Positions 25,909 to 35,936 of a DNA stretch of 64,000 nucleotides are shown here, one piece after another; the first letter of the stretch is position 1, and each line of letters opens with the position of its first letter. Under the pieces are notes generated by a model, which saw only the letters and a list, made by a program, of their open reading frames with translations, was not told where the DNA came from and did no database searches. The DNA is from Treponema sp. OMZ 838. GTDB lineage: Bacteria; Spirochaetota; Spirochaetia; Treponematales; Treponemataceae. Position numbers and translations under genes: made by a program. Location: the NCBI RefSeq assembly GCF_000775995.1, contig NZ_CP009227.1:682001-746000 (forward strand). The letters run 5' to 3'.

Positions 25909-27470
25909 CGTAAACATCCTGCAAGTTCATGTGCACCTTGCTTTTTTAAGCCGAGCATATACTCTCCCAACTCAGTTTCACTCACCATACCGGCATCCGG
26001 AAAATATGCGGTAATTTCACCGCCGTACATTACAACCAAACTGTCGCTGATTTCCAGAATCTCCGCCAAATCTGCCGAATTCACCAAAATAGCAGCACCG
26101 TTATCGCGCATTTCAATAATCTTTTGATGAATAAACTTTGCAGCGCCGATATCAACACCTCTTGTCGGCTGATCTGCGATAATACATCCTGCCGAGGTTG
26201 AAAATTCGCGTGCAATAATAACCTTTTGCATATTTCCACCGCTCAGCATTTTTACCGGCACATCGGCACTTTTTGTTTTAATCATAAATTGGTTGATAAG
26301 CGTATCAGCCCATTGTTTTATTTCATTCTTCTTTAGAATGCCCTTATGTACAAAGCGCTCATCTTCCGTAAAGACGGCAAATAAATTTTCTTGAATGGAA
26401 GCAGTTACCGCCGTTCCTACTTTTATTCTATCCTGCGGTATATAGGAGATACCTTCTTTTCTGATTGCAGCAATACTGCGCGATGTTATATCTTTACCGT
26501 TTAACATTACGCTTCCTTCAGTACAGTGCTGCAATCCGGTTATGGTATCGATCAACTCTTTTTGCCCGTTTCCTTCAACACCGACAATACCGAGAATTTT
26601 CCCCGCAGGTAAATCAAAACTCACATGCTTGAGTATGGGACGTCCGGTATCATCGTGCATACATACATCCCGCAATTTTAAGACGGTCTGTCCGGGAACG
26701 CTCGGTTGTTTTTCTATTTCCCAATGTATATTTTTACCGACCATAAGGTTCGATATTTCTTTTTCAGAAATTTCTCCGGCGGAATACACGCCGACGGAAG
26801 TACCGTTACGCAATACGGTTATCCTTTCGCATATTTCTTTAACTTCATTTAATTTATGACTGATAAATATAATCGTACATCCCGAATTCCGCAGCTCTTT
26901 TAATTCAACAAATAATTCTTCCGTTTCTTGCGGAGTTAATACAGCGGTCGGTTCATCCAAAATTAAAATGCGCGCACCTTTATATAACGCCTTCAGAATT
27001 TCTACTTTCTGGCGCGTCCCTATGGGCAAATTTTTAATCTTTTCTTTCGGGTCAATAACAAAATGATATTGATTGATAATTTTTTGAGCCTGTTCGTTCA
27101 TGAGTTTTTTATGAATCAACGGGCCTTTTCCGGGTTCCATTCCAAGGCAGATATTTTCTGCAACACTCATCGATTCGACAAGCATAAAATGCTGATGTAC
27201 CATACCGAATCCGTGACGAATAGCGTCAAGCGGGGATTTGATATGCAATTCGTTTCCATTATATAAAATCGTACCTTCAGTCGGTTGCTCAATACCGAAT
27301 AATATTTTCATCAAGGTACTTTTACCGGCGCCGTTCTCACCGACAAGGGCATGAATTTCTCCGGCACGAACCGAAAAATTGACACGCCTATTAGCCGTAA
27401 CACCGTTAGGATATATTTTTGAAATATCCTTCATTACTAAAATATCATCTGCCGTACTTTCAACATTCAT
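25905..27470 (-). CDS. Nucleoside ABC transporter ATP-binding protein (tandem ATPase)
   Basis: 521 residues when started at the ATG at 27468-27470, which has GGAG 9 nt upstream and begins just before the ABC domain; the frame opens 16 codons earlier. Two ABC modules: first with GENGAGKST, LPIGTRQKVEILKAL and LDEPTAVLTPQE; second with a degenerate P-loop region GVEGNGQKELID, LSGGNMQKVIIAREF and ADQPTRGVD. This tandem arrangement is typical of RbsA/NupO-type importers for sugars and nucleosides. Peripheral inner-membrane protein. Confidence 0.93.
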   Translation of the reverse strand: MNVESTADDILVMKDISKIYPNGVTANRRVNFSVRAGEIHALVGENGAGKSTLMKILFGIEQPTEGTILYNGNELHIKSPLDAIRHGFGMVHQHFMLVESMSVAENICLGMEPGKGPLIHKKLMNEQAQKIINQYHFVIDPKEKIKNLPIGTRQKVEILKALYKGARILILDEPTAVLTPQETEELFVELKELRNSGCTIIFISHKLNEVKEICERITVLRNGTSVGVYSAGEISEKEISNLMVGKNIHWEIEKQPSVPGQTVLKLRDVCMHDDTGRPILKHVSFDLPAGKILGIVGVEGNGQKELIDTITGLQHCTEGSVMLNGKDITSRSIAAIRKEGISYIPQDRIKVGTAVTASIQENLFAVFTEDERFVHKGILKKNEIKQWADTLINQFMIKTKSADVPVKMLSGGNMQKVIIAREFSTSAGCIIADQPTRGVDIGAAKFIHQKIIEMRDNGAAILVNSADLAEILEISDSLVVMYGGEITAYFPDAGMVSETELGEYMLGLKKQGAHELAGCLR

Positions 27471-27569
27471 TCGGATAGTCTCCGCATAAGCACGGAAAGT
27501 GAGGCCGGGGATTCCCAAAAAGTTAGTTATGTTCGAGACATCCCCAGCTTCCGTGCAATGCTTTTTTAA

Positions 27570-28649
27570 TTATGGGCGAGCGGAATCAATATATGCTGTT
27601 ATATCGGCTTGCTTCATACCGAATGCTGTCTTAACTGCAATCTTTCCATTTCTGATTTGGGTTTCATACTCGGAAATATGCTTGCGAACTTCGGCAGGAA
27701 CTTTCGCCTGATACACTTCATTATCTGCAAGACCGACGCAACCTTCATTTATTCCCAATGCTACACGTTTCCCCCATACCAGTGTATTGCTTTGTATTTC
27801 TTTCATTGCAAGATACATGGACTTATCAACGCGTTTCAGCATGGAAGAGATAATGAGGTTTGATAAAACAGGATCGGTCTGCTTATACAGCATAGCCTGA
27901 TCACTATCCACACCGATAATGAATTTATTCTTTTCCTTTGCAGCCTGCAGCGCACCTTCTCCGGCATTCGATGCGCACACAAAGATAATGTCGGCACCCA
28001 TCTGATACTGTGTCAACGCAAGTTCTTTTGCTTTTGCAGAATCGCTGAAATTTCCGACAAAAGAAGAAATGATTTTAATATCGGGAGAAACGGTTTTTGC
28101 ACCTTGTATAAAACCGACTAAGAAATCGAGGATAACGGTATTATCCATACCGCCGATAAACCCGATTTTCTTCCCCTTTGTCATTTCCGCGGCAAGTACG
28201 CCTGCAAGGAATGAGCCTTCATTCTGCTTGTATTCTATCGAATAGGTATTTTTAAACAGCCCTGCAGAATCGGAAGCATAATCCATTGCGGTATCGTAGA
28301 CGATGATTTTTTGATTCGGATAATCTTTTGTTATCTTTGATACAAGCGCCTGCATTTGCCATGTTCCGCAAAAAATAATATCGTGCTTTTCATCACAAAG
28401 ATCACGCAATGCAGGTTCCCATTTTGAGTCATCATACCCGACTTCAACTACCTTGGTTTTGCAATGCAGTTCATTTGCGATCATCTTCATACCGTTGTTT
28501 GCGGAATCATGGAAAGACTTATCTCCAAGGTTTCCATTGATGATCAGCGCGACACTCGGTTCCTTTGAACCGCTGTTCTCTTTTGCACCGAAAGCAAACA
28601 TAGACATGCCTAACAGTACAAACAGACCGACAGAAAGAATCTTTTTCAT
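27570..28649 (-). CDS. BMP/PnrA-family nucleoside-binding periplasmic protein
   Basis: 359 residues. Hydrophobic signal peptide, but unlike most treponemal BMP proteins (TmpC/PnrA) no lipobox Cys is visible around FAFGAKENSG, so it may be soluble periplasmic. BMP features: NGNLGDKSFHDSANNGMKM, NEGSFLAGVLAAEMTKGKK, IGFIGGMDNTVILDFLVGF, and IIGVDSDQAMLY. Captures purine or other nucleosides for the adjacent ABC importer. Its start overlaps the upstream gene stop by 4 nt. Confidence 0.92.
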   Translation of the reverse strand: MKKILSVGLFVLLGMSMFAFGAKENSGSKEPSVALIINGNLGDKSFHDSANNGMKMIANELHCKTKVVEVGYDDSKWEPALRDLCDEKHDIIFCGTWQMQALVSKITKDYPNQKIIVYDTAMDYASDSAGLFKNTYSIEYKQNEGSFLAGVLAAEMTKGKKIGFIGGMDNTVILDFLVGFIQGAKTVSPDIKIISSFVGNFSDSAKAKELALTQYQMGADIIFVCASNAGEGALQAAKEKNKFIIGVDSDQAMLYKQTDPVLSNLIISSMLKRVDKSMYLAMKEIQSNTLVWGKRVALGINEGCVGLADNEVYQAKVPAEVRKHISEYETQIRNGKIAVKTAFGMKQADITAYIDSARP

Positions 28650-30037
28650 ACATCCTCCAATTGTTTTACGACCGATACGGTCTTGTTAATAAGTTCTTGC
28701 AAACTTACCGTTTTATTTCCTCGTAAATAGGTTATAATTTCATCGCCAAAAGGATCCGTCCAGTGATCTTCGATTCCCTTTGTACCTAACTTTGCACCGA
28801 GCGCAGCGCCCAGCTGTGCGGCATTACAATCGACATCTTGACCGCACATCGCGATATAGTGCATGACATCGTTAAAATTATCTTTGCCGAAATACAACGC
28901 AACTACTTCTGCCGCGGCATTCGGATACGCATGGATCCAGTTATACCGCTTGTATTTTTCTTCGCATGCCGCCCATGCCTCATAAAAATCCTGCTTCTTC
29001 ATACACTGCGCTAATGCAAAGTGAAGCACGGAGGCATATTCAGAATCCTTAGGAATATAGGAAACGGCTTTTTCCAAACATCTCCGCATAGGATCTTCCC
29101 CGTATGCAAGGCTGACCAAAACGGCGTTAAACACCTCTCCGAGAATTCCATTCCCGTGGTGCGAAATTTTCGCATCGCGCCATGCAAGCAGTGCAGCCTT
29201 ACGCGGATTTAACGGAGCTACCTGACCGCACACGGCACCCCGCATTTGTGCACCGATCCATTCACGGTAGGGATTCCTAAACAGACCGCTTTCCGGAGGA
29301 TACATCCCTCTACGTAAATTATCCAATGCAACCTGTTCGGCAGACCAACCGCAGGGTATTAACTCCAGCCATTGGTCGGCAATATCGGCACTTGTCGGCA
29401 TCCCCTGTGCTTTGCAGCACGCCTCGAGAAATGCAATTTCGTATGTTATATCATCATTGTAAGTATTCGGGTTACGCACATAAGTACGGATTTCACCGAA
29501 TTTTTTCTTCAGCTGTGCCGTTGTATACCCTTCAAGCGCCGTTCCCAAGCCTCCGCCGCATAAACGGCCAAGCCACGCGGCCTTTGTTTTATCGTACAAC
29601 ACGGCATTCGGCAGTGTTTCCACGGTTGATTCGGGAAACTCGATTGCTTTTTCATATTCACTGAAGCTTTGATACAGCTTACTTTTCCAATAGTCACTTG
29701 AGGTATCGCTCGGGCACATAAAAAGGATATTAAATATGCGGGCAGTGATCCTTTGCAGCGCCTTCATATCATTCCGTTTTAGCGCATCAAGCCCTTCAGG
29801 AATCAACTCCTCTGCGGCACTCACATCGCACCCCAGCGCTTCTATGGACTGAACCGCGGCGATCACCACACTTTCAGGGGCATGAGAGCCGGGCACATGA
29901 CTTGCCCAGTACACACGAAGCATATTGTCCACCTGCTTTTCAGCGGCATTCGACGCCTCCCATGTTTGCTCGTCTTCCGATAGCACCACCGGAACGGCAT
30001 TTTTTGTTAAATCATAAATATATTCCCACGCTTTCAT
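28646..30037 (-). CDS. ADP-ribosylglycohydrolase-family protein
   Basis: 463 residues. Residues about 150-463 form the ADP-ribosyl-glycohydrolase (ARH/DraG-like) all-helical domain: KTKAAWLGRLCGGGLGTALE, the metal-site NDDIT (194-198), a GSWSAEQVALDN-like stretch, and GQDVDCNAAQLGA near the C-terminus, matching the paired Asp metal ligands of the family. Residues 1-145 are an extra helical region. First gene of the nucleoside operon, translationally coupled to the BMP protein. Its place beside nucleoside uptake, hydrolysis and ribokinase suggests it acts on a small N-glycoside such as an ADP-ribose-type compound rather than on protein; that is inference. Confidence 0.85.
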   Translation of the reverse strand: MKAWEYIYDLTKNAVPVVLSEDEQTWEASNAAEKQVDNMLRVYWASHVPGSHAPESVVIAAVQSIEALGCDVSAAEELIPEGLDALKRNDMKALQRITARIFNILFMCPSDTSSDYWKSKLYQSFSEYEKAIEFPESTVETLPNAVLYDKTKAAWLGRLCGGGLGTALEGYTTAQLKKKFGEIRTYVRNPNTYNDDITYEIAFLEACCKAQGMPTSADIADQWLELIPCGWSAEQVALDNLRRGMYPPESGLFRNPYREWIGAQMRGAVCGQVAPLNPRKAALLAWRDAKISHHGNGILGEVFNAVLVSLAYGEDPMRRCLEKAVSYIPKDSEYASVLHFALAQCMKKQDFYEAWAACEEKYKRYNWIHAYPNAAAEVVALYFGKDNFNDVMHYIAMCGQDVDCNAAQLGAALGAKLGTKGIEDHWTDPFGDEIITYLRGNKTVSLQELINKTVSVVKQLEDV

Positions 30038-30061
30038 ATCATCCTCGCATCGAATCCAACT

Positions 30062-30094
30062 TTATGAAAACATTTTTAGAAAACATTTTCATAA
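30062..30094. promoter_or_regulatory. Operator-like palindrome upstream of nucleoside operon
   Basis: Perfect 9-bp arms TTATGAAAA / TTTTCATAA, 33 bp overall, containing two direct GAAAACATTTT units 13 bp apart, each resembling a LacI-family half-palindrome. It lies just downstream of the predicted transcription start and 25 bp before the ATG. Likely the site of the operon's own LacI-kinase fusion. Confidence 0.55.
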
Positions 30095-30104
30095 CTTTAC
30101 ATAC

Positions 30105-30133
30105 AGGATACACCCCAAAATTCCATCTGTCAA
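30105..30133 (-). promoter_or_regulatory. Promoter of the nucleoside operon
   Basis: -35 TTGACA (30128-30133, perfect), 17-bp spacer, -10 TATCCT (30105-30110). Start expected near 30098, immediately before the operator-like palindrome. Confidence 0.65.
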
Positions 30134-30172
30134 ATGTTTTTTTTACAAAGTATCGAATTATCGGACAGTATT

Positions 30173-30239
30173 TTATTCGTGCGGAGGATTTAATACCCAC
30201 CTTTTCTCGGCAACGCTCTGCGTCGGGGTTGTTGATTTA
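30173..30239. repeat. TTCGTGCGGAG-family hairpin repeat, copy 2
   Basis: TTATTCGTGCGGAGGATTT then AATACCC ... GTCGGGGTTGTTGATTTA. Same flanks as copy 1, but the centre carries a longer, imperfect insert, so the stem is degraded. Confidence 0.55.
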
Positions 30240-30310
30240 CGGCGTTTCATAATTTAAAATCATTGGCGCCTGTTTTATCGCTGAGTTCATAAGAGTAGGT
30301 TTTGGACGAA

Positions 30311-30343
30311 CATCTCTCAAAGCTCATCGAGTTTTGAGAGATG
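30311..30343. terminator. CATCTCTCAAA hairpin downstream of gapA
   Basis: Arms CATCTCTCAAA / TTTGAGAGATG. It lies about 70 bp past the gapA stop. Related to the GGGCATCTC hairpin family. No U-run, so termination is uncertain. Confidence 0.45.
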
Positions 30344-30415
30344 CCCAGCAATAATGAGGAAGGATAGACCGGCGCTGCAGAAACACGCATTCATTTCTAC
30401 CGCGCCGCAGAAAAA

Positions 30416-31507
<1,092 letters not shown>

Positions 31508-31557
31508 CTATTAGACAATGCTGCGGCTGCGCTTTGTGTTCTATAAATCTTTTTTTA

Positions 31558-31586
31558 ACTGTAAATAAAAAGAGTACGGTTGTCAA
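31558..31586 (-). promoter_or_regulatory. Promoter of gapA
   Basis: -35 TTGACA (31581-31586, perfect), 17-bp spacer, -10 TACAGT (31558-31563). Leader about 85 nt. Confidence 0.6.
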
Positions 31587-31623
31587 TATCGTATAATTCA
31601 GGACAGCCGCACCGGATTCTTCT

Positions 31624-32880
31624 TTAATATAAAAGATATTTCTTGCGTATGTCGCTGAACTGCTTTGTCTCTTTTTCGATACGTGTAAAATAATCCTGTG
31701 CGGTTTGCGAAGGATTGGTGAGCTGTGTACAACCTGTTAATAAATGCAAACCGCAGTATTTTTTACCTGCATTGTTTATCGTAAACTTGTCGGGATAGAG
31801 GCGCTTGATTTCGTAGAACATGGCGATTGCCGTTTTAACAGGGGCAAAACTGCGGCGGTCGGTAACGGCGATCTGTACTCCTCCGCAGAGCTGCCCCGTA
31901 TAGAGCGAAAGCGAGGGGGTAAAAAATGCGGGCAAAAAGCGCACTCCTTCCAAGCCTAATCGGTTCAGTGAATCGGCTAAACGGTACGCATCGATGTAGG
32001 GCGCCCCGAGGTACTGAAACGGCATTGTCGTTCCCCGCCCCACCGAAAGGTTGGTTCCTTCAAATAAACAGACGCCCGCATACACGAGTGCTGTCTGCGG
32101 CGATGGAATATTGGGAGACGGCGGTACCCATATTAGCGGCAGCTCGTCAAAGTAGGTTGTTCTGTTCCAACCTTCCATCGGGATTACCGTTAAATCACAG
32201 CGAATACCGTATTCGGTGTTGAAGAGCCGGGCAAGCTCCCCGACCGTCATACCGTGCCGCTGTACGATGGGGAAATATCCCGTAAAGGAACGGTATTCAA
32301 GTTCCAGCATATTTCCTTCGACAGTATCGCCGATTGGGTTCGGGCGGTCGAATACGACAAATTGTTTTTTATGCCGCGCACATTCTTCCATCGCATACGC
32401 CATGGTGGAAATATAGGTGTAGAAACGAGCGCCGGCATCTTGAATATCAAAGCAAAGTACGTCGATATCTTTTAACATCTCCGGCGTCGGCCGTTTGGTG
32501 TTTCCGTAAAGGCTGTATACCGGAAGTCCCGTTCGCGGGTCGGCGCTGTGCCCGATGGACGCCCCCTCCCGTTCGTTGCCCTGTATACCGTGTTCAGGTG
32601 AAAAAAGCGCCGTAAGCTGCGCCGACCGGCTTAACAGCACGGCTGAGGGCGTTCCCTCGGAATCGATACCGGTTTGGTTGGTAATTAACCCTACCCGCTT
32701 CCCTGCAAAAACGGCGCGGTACTCCGGCAGCCGCTCAATCCCCAATTTCAGCCGATTCTCTGCCGTAGCTTCTTGGCATACAATACAAAATAAAAAGAAG
32801 AATACCGCCGCCGTCTTCAGTTGGTGTAAATGGCATACAGACGTTTTCATAAGGGGATACAACCCAAATATATTTCTCAT
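31624..32880 (-). CDS. namZ: Exo-beta-N-acetylmuramidase NamZ-like protein (DUF1343)
   Basis: 418 residues. DUF1343 features: GIERLPEY, VGLITNQTG, LFSPEHGIQG, SLYGNTKRPTPEMLKDIDVL, FDIQDAGARFYTYISTM, FDRPNPIG and EGTNLSVGRGTTMPFQ. Members release MurNAc from murein ends, so a murein-recycling or scavenging role outside the cytoplasm is likely. Signal peptide: a basic region then AAVFFFLFCIVCQEATA. I chose the first ATG (32878-32880), because a strong promoter ends 7 nt before it and no ribosome site precedes the alternative ATG at 32850; the transcript would be leaderless. Confidence 0.88.
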   Translation of the reverse strand: MRNIFGLYPLMKTSVCHLHQLKTAAVFFFLFCIVCQEATAENRLKLGIERLPEYRAVFAGKRVGLITNQTGIDSEGTPSAVLLSRSAQLTALFSPEHGIQGNEREGASIGHSADPRTGLPVYSLYGNTKRPTPEMLKDIDVLCFDIQDAGARFYTYISTMAYAMEECARHKKQFVVFDRPNPIGDTVEGNMLELEYRSFTGYFPIVQRHGMTVGELARLFNTEYGIRCDLTVIPMEGWNRTTYFDELPLIWVPPSPNIPSPQTALVYAGVCLFEGTNLSVGRGTTMPFQYLGAPYIDAYRLADSLNRLGLEGVRFLPAFFTPSLSLYTGQLCGGVQIAVTDRRSFAPVKTAIAMFYEIKRLYPDKFTINNAGKKYCGLHLLTGCTQLTNPSQTAQDYFTRIEKETKQFSDIRKKYLLY

Positions 32881-32887
32881 TGGGAGT

Positions 32888-32915
32888 ATTATAGAATACC
32901 TTCACGCTTTGTTAA
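32888..32915 (-). promoter_or_regulatory. Promoter of namZ, leaderless type
   Basis: -35 TTAACA (32910-32915), 16-bp spacer, perfect -10 TATAAT (32888-32893), then 7 nt to the ATG. Confidence 0.7.
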
Positions 32916-33000
32916 ACCGGTATGGAAATTTTCAATGTGATGCAGTATGCTTAGTGCTAAAGCACCCAAATACGGGTGAAACATATATCAGGAGGAAAAA

Positions 33001-33777
33001 ATGAATACTGATACCACAAGAACGCGAAAGTTCTTTAACCGGATTACGGTAGCGGTGTTAGCCGTTATCGTATCGTTACTATGTACTGCGTGTCCTCAAA
33101 ATGGGGGGGGGGCACCCGGCAACAACACGCCAAGCTACACACAGGTACCCTTTGCACAGTTAGACAACTACCTTAACACAACAGCTTCTGACAGCACGGT
33201 AAACTACATCGAAGTAACAGGGCTTACAAAAGATGCCGTAAGGGGAACTATTACCACGGCAAGTCCGCTCGGTGAAATTCTGAAAGCACATCCTTCCAAA
33301 AAAGTTGCACTTAAATTCGGCGGTAAAATAGAAGGTCTTACAAGTATGGGTTCTTGTTTTGACGACTGCGAGACCCTTGTACAAGTTTCCGGAATACCTG
33401 AAGGGGTTACGAACATGGGAAGTTGCTTTTATGGCTGTACAAACCTCAGACAGGCTCCGGTAATCCCTGAAAGTGTTGAGGCCATATATTTTTGCTTTTC
33501 CCACTGTACAAATCTCAAGCAGGCTCCGGTTATTCCGGCAAATGTTACGGATATGTATAAGTGCTTTTTGGATTGCGAAAACCTTCAAAATGTTGTTCTT
33601 AAATGCAATTATAATCCCGCAAGAGATAGCTCGAATAAGCCCTATTTCGAAGATACCTTTGATGGCTGCACGGCTTTAACGGCAGGCGGTATTAAGGTTC
33701 CTGCAGGACAGCTGGAAACGTACAAAACTAATGCAGACGTTATGGGCGTTACGGAGGATAAGTTTGCCGCCGAATAA
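33001..33777 (+). CDS. Leucine-rich-repeat (BspA/TpLRR-like) lipoprotein with G10 tract
   Basis: 258 residues, AGGAGG 6 nt before the ATG. Signal peptide ends at lipobox LCTAC (Cys31). Residues about 105-200 hold three to four units of 23 residues built on M-x-x-CF-x-x-C-x-x-L-x-x-x-P-x-I-P-x-x-V (for example SCFYGCTNLRQAPVIPESVE), as in treponemal and Bacteroides BspA-like surface proteins that bind matrix proteins. The Cys-rich positions are unusual. A run of ten G (33103-33112) encodes Gly35-37 just after the lipobox; length change by one or two bases would shift the frame, so expression may be phase-variable. Confidence 0.82.
   Translation: MNTDTTRTRKFFNRITVAVLAVIVSLLCTACPQNGGGAPGNNTPSYTQVPFAQLDNYLNTTASDSTVNYIEVTGLTKDAVRGTITTASPLGEILKAHPSKKVALKFGGKIEGLTSMGSCFDDCETLVQVSGIPEGVTNMGSCFYGCTNLRQAPVIPESVEAIYFCFSHCTNLKQAPVIPANVTDMYKCFLDCENLQNVVLKCNYNPARDSSNKPYFEDTFDGCTALTAGGIKVPAGQLETYKTNADVMGVTEDKFAAE
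33103..33112 (+). repeat. G10 homopolymer within lipoprotein coding sequence
   Basis: Ten consecutive G at codons 35-38, the only G run of this size seen in the window. The current length keeps the frame open. Confidence 0.8.
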
Positions 33778-33810
33778 GGTAAAACTTTTCGATATTTAAG
33801 AAAATAATCA

Positions 33811-33857
33811 TACCCCCGACGCAGAACATCGGGGTATTAAAACCTCTGCACGAATCA
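33811..33857. repeat. TTCGTGCGGAG-family hairpin repeat, copy 3 (minus orientation)
   Basis: On the minus strand it reads TTGATTCGTGCAGAGG, TTTTAATACCCCGA and a matching TCGGGG. It lies between the LRR lipoprotein and mgtE and could end lipoprotein transcription. Confidence 0.55.
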
Positions 33858-33936
33858 AAAAATACTTTTGCCCGTGTTATTCGCGGGCAAAAGCTATAGC
33901 AGAAACCATCCGTTTTAAGTATACTAGCGCTTAACT

Positions 33937-35286
33937 ATGGAAGATAAAATGCAGGAAATGGAGCGGATTCAAGAACTGCTCGACAATAGGCACTACGTAG
34001 CTTTAATTGCAGAACTCGCTGAGATGAATGCGGTCGATGTAGCGGAAATATTGGATAAAGAAAATGCGGCAAATGCGGTGTTTCTTTTCAGAATGCTTCC
34101 GAAAGACCTTGCCGCCGAGGTATTCGCACTCCTTTCGAGCGAGCAGCAAAGCGCATTTATTTCATCGATTACAGATAAAGAACTCGGCCCTATCCTGGAC
34201 GAACTTGCGTTTGACGATGTCGTAGACCTTGTGGAAGAGATGCCTGCGAATGCCGTCAGAAAGATTTTAGCAAACTCCGGGGAAGAAGAACGTAAGCTCA
34301 TCAATCAATTCCTCAAATATCCTCCCGACTCTGCCGGAAGCCTGATGACTATTGAGTACGTCAGCCTTAAAAAGACAATGACGGTAAAACAGGCGCTGGA
34401 TTACATCAGAGAGACGGGGCTAAAAAAAGAAACGATTTATACCTGTTATGTGACCGATGCCAACAGAGTGCTTGAGGGCATCGTTTCATTAAAAGAGCTT
34501 GTGTTGGCGCCTGAAGATGAGCTAATCGAAAATATTTTTGAAAGCGAATGTATCTATGTAAACACCCACGATGACCAAGAAAGCGTTATTGCGGTTTTTA
34601 AGAAGTATGCATTCCTCGCCCTGCCTGTTGTCGATGCGGAAAAACGGCTGATCGGTATTATCACCGTTGACGACGTCATGGATGCTATGGAACAGGAAGC
34701 TACAGAAGACTTCCAGATCATGGCCGCTATGCAGCCGTCCGAAGACGCTTACCTGAACACCGGTGTTTTTAAACTTGCCAAGCACCGCATCGGCTGGCTG
34801 ATGCTCCTAATGGTGTCGGAAACCTTTACCGGCAAGATTATCGAACACTACACTGAACTGCTGGCAACGCTTACCATACTCACTTCTTTTATTCCTATGC
34901 TGATGGATACGGGCGGAAATTCGGGCAGTCAGTCATCGACGTTGATTATCCGCGGTCTTGCTACCGGTGAAATTCAGCTGCGTGACTGGGCAAAAGTTTT
35001 GTGGAAGGAACTCCGTATTGCGATTATGGTGGGAGCGCTGCTCGGACTGACCATTTTTATAAAATCTTATTTTTTAGACGGTAAACCGATTCTTGTCTCT
35101 GCCAGCGTCGGTTTAACGCTTGTGGTAACCGTTACGATTGCAAAACTTACCGGCGGTCTTTTGCCGATTCTTGCAAAAAAGCTCCATATGGATCCCGCTA
35201 TTATGGCAGGCCCGCTCATCACCACAATTGTAGATGCGGTCAGCCTTATCGTCTATTTTAAGATCGCAGGTTTCCTATTATTTTAA
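33937..35286 (+). CDS. mgtE: Magnesium transporter MgtE
   Basis: 449 residues: N-terminal helical domain with DVAEIL, LPKDLAAEVFALLSSE and DDVVDLVEEMPANAV; two CBS domains (about 140-255, including YPPDSAGSLMT and GIITVDDVMDAM); five membrane segments with MLMDTGGNSGSQSSTLIIRG and PLITTIVDAVSLIVYF. Forms a Mg2+-gated channel in the inner membrane. A TATACT box ends 11 nt before the ATG with no good -35, so a very short leader is possible. Followed 22 nt later by the kinase-like membrane gene. Confidence 0.95.
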   Translation: MEDKMQEMERIQELLDNRHYVALIAELAEMNAVDVAEILDKENAANAVFLFRMLPKDLAAEVFALLSSEQQSAFISSITDKELGPILDELAFDDVVDLVEEMPANAVRKILANSGEEERKLINQFLKYPPDSAGSLMTIEYVSLKKTMTVKQALDYIRETGLKKETIYTCYVTDANRVLEGIVSLKELVLAPEDELIENIFESECIYVNTHDDQESVIAVFKKYAFLALPVVDAEKRLIGIITVDDVMDAMEQEATEDFQIMAAMQPSEDAYLNTGVFKLAKHRIGWLMLLMVSETFTGKIIEHYTELLATLTILTSFIPMLMDTGGNSGSQSSTLIIRGLATGEIQLRDWAKVLWKELRIAIMVGALLGLTIFIKSYFLDGKPILVSASVGLTLVVTVTIAKLTGGLLPILAKKLHMDPAIMAGPLITTIVDAVSLIVYFKIAGFLLF

Positions 35287-35308
35287 AAGGTAATATGATC
35301 GGGATTGT

Positions 35309-35935
35309 ATGAAATGGTTTGAACGCTTCCGATACCGTACATTTTCTCAGACTGCATCCGTAGAGGAACTGTTGGTTGAAGTTTTTAGAAAAACCATTCA
35401 TCTGTCTTCTGCGTTAACCGTTGTTTTTGCTGAACGCTGGTATACACTTACGATTGCCGGTATTGCCGCTATGAGTACGCTCTACTGTATTTCCGAATTT
35501 CTCCGTATACGCGGCTATGAGCTTGGTATCATTGCGCATATCACCCGTTACGCATCACGGAAACGTGATAAAGGGCGGTTCGTCTTAGGGCCGCTGACAC
35601 TTGCCGGCGGGATACTCCTTGCACTGCTGCTCTTTCCCATGCATACGGCAAAGATTGCCATATTTGCACTTGCTTTTGGGGATGGGCTTGCGAGCCTTGT
35701 CGGAAAGCGTTTCGGTAGAATCCGATTAACTTTTTTTAAAGACAAAACCGTTGCCGGAAGTTTAACTTGTTTTGTAGCCGTGTTCCTTTCATCCTTTGCC
35801 GTCAGCGGGAATTTTTGGAAAAGCCTTATACTCGGTATTGCCGGAGCCGGTATCGAAATGCTGCCGCTTAAAGATTATGACAACCTTTTGATACCGGTTG
35901 CTATCGGTTTTCTTGCCTTACTTCTCCATGCGTAA
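35309..35935 (+). CDS. CTP-dependent diacylglycerol/polyprenol (dolichol) kinase-like membrane protein
   Basis: 208 residues, 6 to 7 membrane segments. The conserved block FALAFGDGLASLVGKRFGR followed by FFKDKTVAGSLTCF (about 120-155) is the signature shared by SEC59/VTE5-type CTP-dependent lipid kinases and related cytidylyltransferase-like proteins. Early VFRKTIHLSSA fits the family's R-K-x-x-H motif. Phosphorylation of an isoprenoid or diacylglycerol lipid in the inner membrane is the family role; the substrate here is unknown. Probably co-transcribed with mgtE. Confidence 0.82.
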   Translation: MKWFERFRYRTFSQTASVEELLVEVFRKTIHLSSALTVVFAERWYTLTIAGIAAMSTLYCISEFLRIRGYELGIIAHITRYASRKRDKGRFVLGPLTLAGGILLALLLFPMHTAKIAIFALAFGDGLASLVGKRFGRIRLTFFKDKTVAGSLTCFVAVFLSSFAVSGNFWKSLILGIAGAGIEMLPLKDYDNLLIPVAIGFLALLLHA

Positions 35936-35936
35936 G

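Noticed and set aside
27570..28649. BMP protein as a lipoprotein
   Set aside because: No Cys follows the signal peptide, so lipidation is not supported although relatives have it.
33919..33937. Leaderless promoter for mgtE
   Set aside because: TATACT is near the ATG, but there is no acceptable -35 box and the spacing (11 nt) differs from the four accepted cases.
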